Assembly: GCA_026018925.1 (NCBI GenBank)
Contig: JAKSZU010000167.1
Location: forward strand, 124,001 to 188,000
Direction: 5' to 3'
DNA length: 64,000 bases
From: Tupaia tana
Lineage: Eukaryota; Chordata; Mammalia; Scandentia; Tupaiidae
The notes under the pieces were generated by a model that ran no database searches, was not told the DNA's origin, and saw only the letters and a list, made by a program, of their open reading frames with translations. Numbering within the stretch: position 1 is the stretch's first letter; every line of letters starts with the position of its first letter. Made by a program: the position numbers and the translations under genes. Below are positions 60,614 through 64,000 of the stretch, piece by piece.

Positions 60614-63444
60614 CTTCTATCTCTGTCTCTGTGTCTCTGAGGTCTCTGTCTCTCTCTGCTCCTGTCTCCTCATTTTTTTTTCGGTAATTTTTCCTTTTTA
60701 CGTTATTTTAAAGGTAAAGTTTCTCTCTGGCTCTCAGCTCCACCTTTTGATTTGTTAATGATCACTTCAGCTCCTTTCTCCCAGGCAGGAGAGGTGAGCC
60801 ATTCTCTGGGAAGATTCCACATGGAGACTGGGAACTAGATATTTCAAGGCAAAGGAGAAATGAAGATTTTCTACTCATAATTCAGCCTCCAGCAAGCAAA
60901 GCTAGTGTGGTAGGGAGCCCCTCTGGCCTTCTATCTCTGTCTCTGTGTCTCTGAGGTCTCTGTCTGTCTCTGCTCCTGTCTCCTCATTTTTTTTTTCGGT
61001 AATTTTTCCTTTTTACGTTTTTTTAAAGGTAAAGTTTCTCTCTGGCTCTCAGCTCCATCTTTTGTTTTGTTAATGATCCCTTCTTCTCCTTTCTCCCAGG
61101 CAGGAGAGGTGAGCCATTCTCTGGGAAGATTCCACATGGAGACTGGGAACTAGATATTACAAGGCAAAGGAGAAATGAAGATTTTCTACTCATAATTCAG
61201 CCTCCAGCAAGCAAAGCTAGTGTGGTAGGGAGCCCCTCTGGCCTTCTATCTCTGTCTCTGTGTCTCTGAGGTCTCTGTGTCTCTCTGCTCCTGTCTCCTC
61301 ATTTTTTTTTTCGGTAATTTTTCCTTTTTACGTTTTTTTAAAGGTAAAGTTTCTCTCTGGCTCTCAGCTCCATCTTTTGTTTTGTTAATGATCCCTTCTT
61401 CTCCATTCTCCCAGGCAGGAGAGGTGAGCCATTCTCTGGGAAGATTACACATGGAGACTGGGAACTAGATATTTCAAGGCCAAGGAGAAATGAAGATTTT
61501 CTACTCATAATTCAGCCTCCAGGAAGCAAAACTAGTGTGGTAGGGAGCCCCTCTGGCCTTCTATCTCTGTCTCTGTGTCTCTGAGGTCTCTGTCTCTCTC
61601 TGCTCCTGTCTCCTCATTTTTTTTTCGGTAATTTTTCCTTTTTACGTTATTTTAAAGGTAAAGTTTCTCTCTGGCTCTCAGCTCCACCTTTTGATTTGTT
61701 AATGATCCCTTCTGCTCCTTTCTCCCAGGCAGGAGAGGTGAGCCATTCTCTGGGAAGATTCCACATGGAGACAGGGAACTAGATATTTCAAGGCAAAGGA
61801 GAAATGAAGATTTTCTACTCATAATTCAGCCTCCAGGAAGCAAAGGTAGTGTGGTAGGGAGCCCCTCTGGCCTTCTATCTCTGTCTCTGTGTCTCTGAGG
61901 TCTCTGTATGTCTCTGCTCCTGTCTCCTCATTTTTTTTTCGGTAATTTTTCCTTTTTACGTTTTTTTAAAGGTAAAGTTTCTCTCTGGCTCTCAGCTCCA
62001 TCTTTTGTTTTGTTAATGATCCCTTCTTCTCCATTCTCCCAGGCAGGAGAGGTGAGCCATTCTCTGGGAAGATTCCACATGGAGACTGGGAACTAGATAT
62101 TTCAAGGCAAAGGAGAAATGAATATTTTCTACTCATAATTCAGCCTCCAGCAAGCAAAGCTAGTGTGGTAGGGAGCCCCTCTGGCCTTCTATCTCTGTCT
62201 CTGTGTCTCTGAGGTCTCTGTCTCTCTCTGCTCCTGTCTCTTCCTTTTTTTTTCTGTAATTTTTCCTTTTTACGTTTTTTTAAAGATAAAGTTTCTCTCT
62301 GGCTCTCACCTCCATCTTTTGTTTTGTTAATGATCCCTTCTGCTCCTTTCTCCCAGGCAGGAGAGGTGAGCCATTCTCTGGGAAGATTCCACATGGAGAC
62401 TGGGAACTAGATATTTCAAGGCAAAGAGAAATGAAGATTTTCTACTCATAAATCAGCCTCCAGCAAGCAAAGCTAGAGTGTTAGGGAGCACCTCTGGCCT
62501 TCTATCTCTGTCTCTGTGTCTCTGAGGTCTCTGTCTCTCTCTGCTCCTGTCTCCTCATTTTTTTTCGGTATTTTTTCCTTTTTACGTTTCTTTAAAGGTA
62601 AACTTTCTCTCTGGCTCTCAGCTCCATCTTTTGTTTTGTTAATGATCCCTTCTGCCCCTTTCTCCCAGGCAGGAGAGGTGAGCCATTCTCTGGGAAGATT
62701 CCACATGGAGACTGGGAACTAGATATTTCAAGGCAAAGGAGAAATGAAGATTTTCTACTCATAATTCAGCCTCCAGCAAGCAAAGCTAGTGTGGTAGGGA
62801 GCCCCTCTGGCCTTCTATCTCTGTCTCTGTGTCTCTGAGTTCTCTGTCTCTCTCTGCTCCTGTCTCCTCATTTTTTTTTCGGTATTTTTTTCTTTTTACG
62901 TTTCTTTAAAGGTAAACTTTCTCTCTGGCTCTCAGCTCCATCTTTTGATTTGTTAATGATCCCTTCTGCTCCTTTCTGCCAGGCAGGAGAGGTGAGCCAT
63001 TCTCTGGGAAGATTCCACATGGAGACTGGGAACTAGATATTTCAAGGCAAAGGAGAAATGAAGATTTTCTACTCATAATTCAGCCTCCAGCAAGCAAAGC
63101 TAGTGTGGTAGGGAGCCCCTCTGGCCTTCTATCTCTGTCTCTGTGTCTCTGACGTCTCTGTCTCTCTCTGCTCCTGTCTCCTCATTTTTTTTTCGGTAAT
63201 TTTTCCTTTTTACGTTTTTTTAAAGGTAAAGTTTCTCTCTGGCTCTCAGCTCCATCTTTTGTTTTGTTAATGATCCCTTCTTCTCCTTTCTCCCAGGCAG
63301 GAGAGGTGAGCCATTCTCTGGGAAGATTCCACATGGAGACTGGGAACTAGATATTTCAAGGTAAAGGAGAAATGAAGATTTTCTACTCATAATTCAGCCT
63401 CCAGCAAACAAAGCTAGTGTGGTAGGGAGCCCCTCTGGCCTTCT

Positions 63445-63495
63445 ATCTCTGTCTCTGTGTCTCTGAGGTCTCTGTCTCTCTCTGCTCCTGTCTCC
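63445..63495 (+). repeat. CT/CTGT-rich simple segment inside each monomer
   Basis: About 50 bases made almost only of CTCTGT and CTCTCT steps open each monomer, with the strand complement GA/GACA-rich. The segment is present in every monomer with few substitutions (gaggtc versus gagttc, tatctatg, tatcactg, tattgctg), so it is part of the satellite unit and not an independent microsatellite. Small changes of repeat number occur, for example loss of one CT step near 7260. On a + strand transcript it would be rich in CUCU and UCUCU elements of the kind bound by PTB-family proteins. That role is inferred only. Confidence 0.85.
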
Positions 63496-63498
63496 TCA

Positions 63499-63535
63499 TT
63501 TTTTTTTCGGTAATTTTTCCTTTTTACGTTTTTTT
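63499..63535 (+). other. T-run cluster with the monomer's only two CpGs
   Basis: Four T-runs lie close together (T9 at 63499-63507, T5 at 63514-63518, T5 at 63521-63525, T7 at 63529-63535) with centres 7-13 bp apart, roughly one helical turn on average. The two CpGs of the monomer sit between them, at 63508-63509 and 63527-63528. The first T-run is the most length-variable point of the monomer: 7 T near 17646 and 27699, 12 T near 38690. The region may be intrinsically bent and nucleosome-positioning, which is inference from the A/T-tract spacing. No CENP-B box pattern (TTCG, then A, then CGGG at the right spacing) is present. Confidence 0.7.
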
Positions 63536-63580
63536 AAAGGTAAAGTTTCTCTCTGGCTCTCAGCTCCATCTTTTGTTTTG

Positions 63581-63625
63581 TTAATGATCCCTTCTGCTCC
63601 TTTCTCCCAGGCAGGAGAGGTGAGC
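63581..63625 (+). other. Splice-like acceptor, 9-base gap and donor
   Basis: On the + strand the order is ttaat at 63581-63585 (fits the mammalian branch-point pattern yUnAy, branch A 26 bases before the acceptor G), a pyrimidine tract, the acceptor-like ctttctcccag ending at 63610, nine bases gcaggagag (63611-63619), and gtgagc from 63620, which with the preceding GAG is close to the U1 donor consensus. The arrangement recurs in most monomers. Variants that break it exist: the donor becomes ctgagc near 7403, 12112, 17139, 22161 and 27192, gttgagc near 49487 and 53258, and ggggtgagc near 13051. Whether the array is transcribed or spliced is unknown. The resemblance may be fortuitous or inherited from a genic ancestor. 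Confidence 0.55.
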
Positions 63626-64000
63626 CATTCTCTGGGAAGATTCCACATGGAGACTGGGAACTAGATATTTCAAGGCAAAGGAGAAATGAAGATTTTCTAC
63701 TCATAATTCAGCCTCCAGCAAGCAAAGGTAGTGTGGTAGGGAGCCCCTCTGGCCTTCTATCTCTGTCTCTGTGTCTCTGAGGTCTCTGTCTCTCTCTGCT
63801 CCTGTCTCCTCATTTTTTTTTTCGGTAATTTTTCCTTTTTACCTTTTTTTAAAGGTAAAGTTTCTCTCTGGCTCTCAGCTCCATCTTTTGTTTTGTTAAT
63901 GATCCCTTCTTCTCCTTTCTCCCAGGCAGGAGAGGTGAGCCATTCTCTGGGAAGATTACACATGGAGACTGGGAACTAGATATTTCAAGGCAAAGGAGAA

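Larger units (their letters stand above)
63496..63648 (-). other. Recurrent minus-strand ORF, 50 codons, probably not a gene
   Basis: An ATG at 63648-63646 opens an ORF reading MWNLPREWLTSPAWEKG and ending in a Lys/Arg-rich stretch with KKRKKEK, then TGA at 63498-63496. The stop is part of the T-run context: with 9 T in the run the frame meets TGA at once, with 10 T it continues to about 68 codons (for example 635-838), and with 8 or 11 T it enters another frame to 77-78 codons (for example 18502-18735, 3118-3354). A few monomers reach 84 codons (49576-49830). The basic tail resembles a nuclear localisation signal, but it follows directly from the purine-rich strand. Slippage changes the C-terminus from monomer to monomer, so selection for a protein is unlikely. 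No promoter or poly(A) signal was found. Confidence 0.6.
63440..63753 (+). repeat. Representative monomer (314 bp)
   Basis: This monomer is close to the apparent consensus and serves as the reference for internal positions. Composition is A61 C74 G64 T115 (44% GC). The first 161 bases are about 76% pyrimidine on the + strand, while the last 153 are about 44%, so the unit is bipartite. In order it holds a CT/CTGT-rich segment (about 63445-63495), a T-run cluster with two CpGs (63499-63535), a second CT-rich tract (63545-63610), a splice-like acceptor/donor pair (63610 and 63620), and a mixed-sequence half carrying the minus-strand ATG (63646-63648). Only two CpGs occur against about 15 expected from base composition. 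Its last bases (caaaggtag) are not typical and link it to another variant, as described in the findings. Confidence 0.9.
1..64000 (+). repeat. Tandem satellite array, ~314-bp monomer, ~204 copies
   Basis: The whole window is a head-to-tail array of one monomer. Starts of the unit (cttctat) fall at 1, 315, 629, 944, 1258, 1572, 1886, 2200, 2514, 2829, 3144 and so on to 63440 and 63754, giving spacings of 312-316 bp with 314 the norm. All monomers have the same orientation and none is interrupted by foreign sequence. Length differences come mostly from the T-run before ggtaat, which ranges from about 7 to 12 T. Other indels are rare and small, such as the 2-bp losses near 55783 and 60493. Many single-base variants recur at fixed distances and define higher-order repeats. 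This is classical satellite DNA. CpG depletion suggests a vertebrate, probably a mammal. The family name is not recognised. A centromeric role is possible but not shown by sequence alone. Confidence 0.97.
60614..64000 (+). repeat. 24-mer HOR period, copy 2 (partial)
   Basis: The second copy of the unit starting at 53079, about eleven monomers long within the window. The order matches copy 1 up to the monomer at 63440. That monomer ends with caaaggtag, a mark of the tgtattgtt type (57.45 and 58.70 kb). The last partial monomer (63754-64000) has gattacacatgg and cttcttctcc, the type that follows tgtattgtt in 4-mer copy 2. The register therefore jumps near 63.7 kb. The window ends 247 bases into the monomer and the array clearly continues. 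Confidence 0.82.

Noticed and set aside
4419-62722. Plus-strand ORFs of 62-82 codons reading MSLRSLSLSAPVSSFFF
   Set aside because: They start at GTG and not ATG, need particular T-run lengths, and are low-complexity Ser/Phe/Leu translations of the CT- and T-rich half of the monomer.
63445-63495. Independent (CT)n microsatellites at each monomer start
   Set aside because: The segment keeps nearly constant length and sequence in all monomers and moves with HOR variants, so it is part of the satellite unit.
63499-63530. CENP-B box around the first CpG (tttcggtaattttt)
   Set aside because: TTCG is present, but the required downstream A and CGGG at fixed spacing are not, and the second CpG is tacgtt.
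635-63963. Dozens of 61-86-codon minus-strand ORFs starting MWNLPREW or MCNLPREW as protein genes
   Set aside because: They are the same stretch of each satellite monomer. The consensus form stops after 50 codons, longer ones depend on T-run slippage, the C-termini differ by frame, and no promoter, poly(A) signal or other gene structure is present.
1-64000. CRISPR array or bacterial tandem repeat
   Set aside because: The whole 314-bp unit is repeated without unique spacers, the length is far above CRISPR repeats, and the CpG depletion and HOR structure fit a vertebrate satellite.
1-64000. Transposon or LTR insertion inside the array
   Set aside because: Monomer spacing stays at 312-316 bp throughout and no interval breaks the register. 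The mixed-composition half could derive from an old mobile element, but nothing in the sequence identifies one.

Overview
The window is one uninterrupted tandem satellite array. A monomer of about 314 bp is repeated head-to-tail, always in the same orientation, about 204 times (203 complete monomers from position 1, then a 247-bp partial one ending at 64000). I found no unique sequence, transposon insertion, inversion, RNA gene or credible protein-coding gene. Phase is counted here from the recurring cttctat at position 1.

Organism. No taxonomic marker is present. A representative monomer (63440-63753) is 44% GC and holds only 2 CpG where about 15 are expected from its base composition. That depletion, with a long array organised in higher-order repeats (HORs), suggests a methylated vertebrate genome, most likely a mammalian centromeric, pericentromeric or other heterochromatic block. 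Bacterial or viral origin is very unlikely. The species and chromosome cannot be read from the sequence.

Monomer design. About half of each monomer is pyrimidine-rich on the + strand: a CT/CTGT-rich segment, four closely spaced T-runs around two CpGs, then a CT-rich tract. The other half has mixed composition. The join between halves looks like a splice acceptor followed nine bases later by a splice donor. A 50-codon minus-strand ORF in the standard monomer is extended to 67-84 codons only where the main T-run slips.

Layout. Diagnostic variants resolve successive HOR domains: 1-3143 mosaic; 3144-7537 a 7-mer twice (2.2 kb); 7538-10991 mosaic; 10992-30777 two rounds of a 32-mer of about 10.05 kb, each made of two 16-mer types (alpha, beta) sharing one backbone; 30778-33289 transition; 33290-43969 a 17-mer twice (5.34 kb); 40201-49621 a 15-mer twice (4.71 kb, overlapping the preceding block); 48050-55589 a 12-mer twice (3.77 kb); 56843-59356 a 4-mer twice (1257 bp each); and 53079 to about 63.7 kb a 24-mer period (about 7.54 kb, second copy partial). 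Several monomers at domain edges are chimeras of two known variants, which are the expected traces of unequal crossover or conversion. An old monomer order (labelled H-A-B-C) recurs in several HOR families along the window.

All variant assignments were made by eye, without alignment software. Copy relationships are clear from shared diagnostic variants, but percent identities were not computed.
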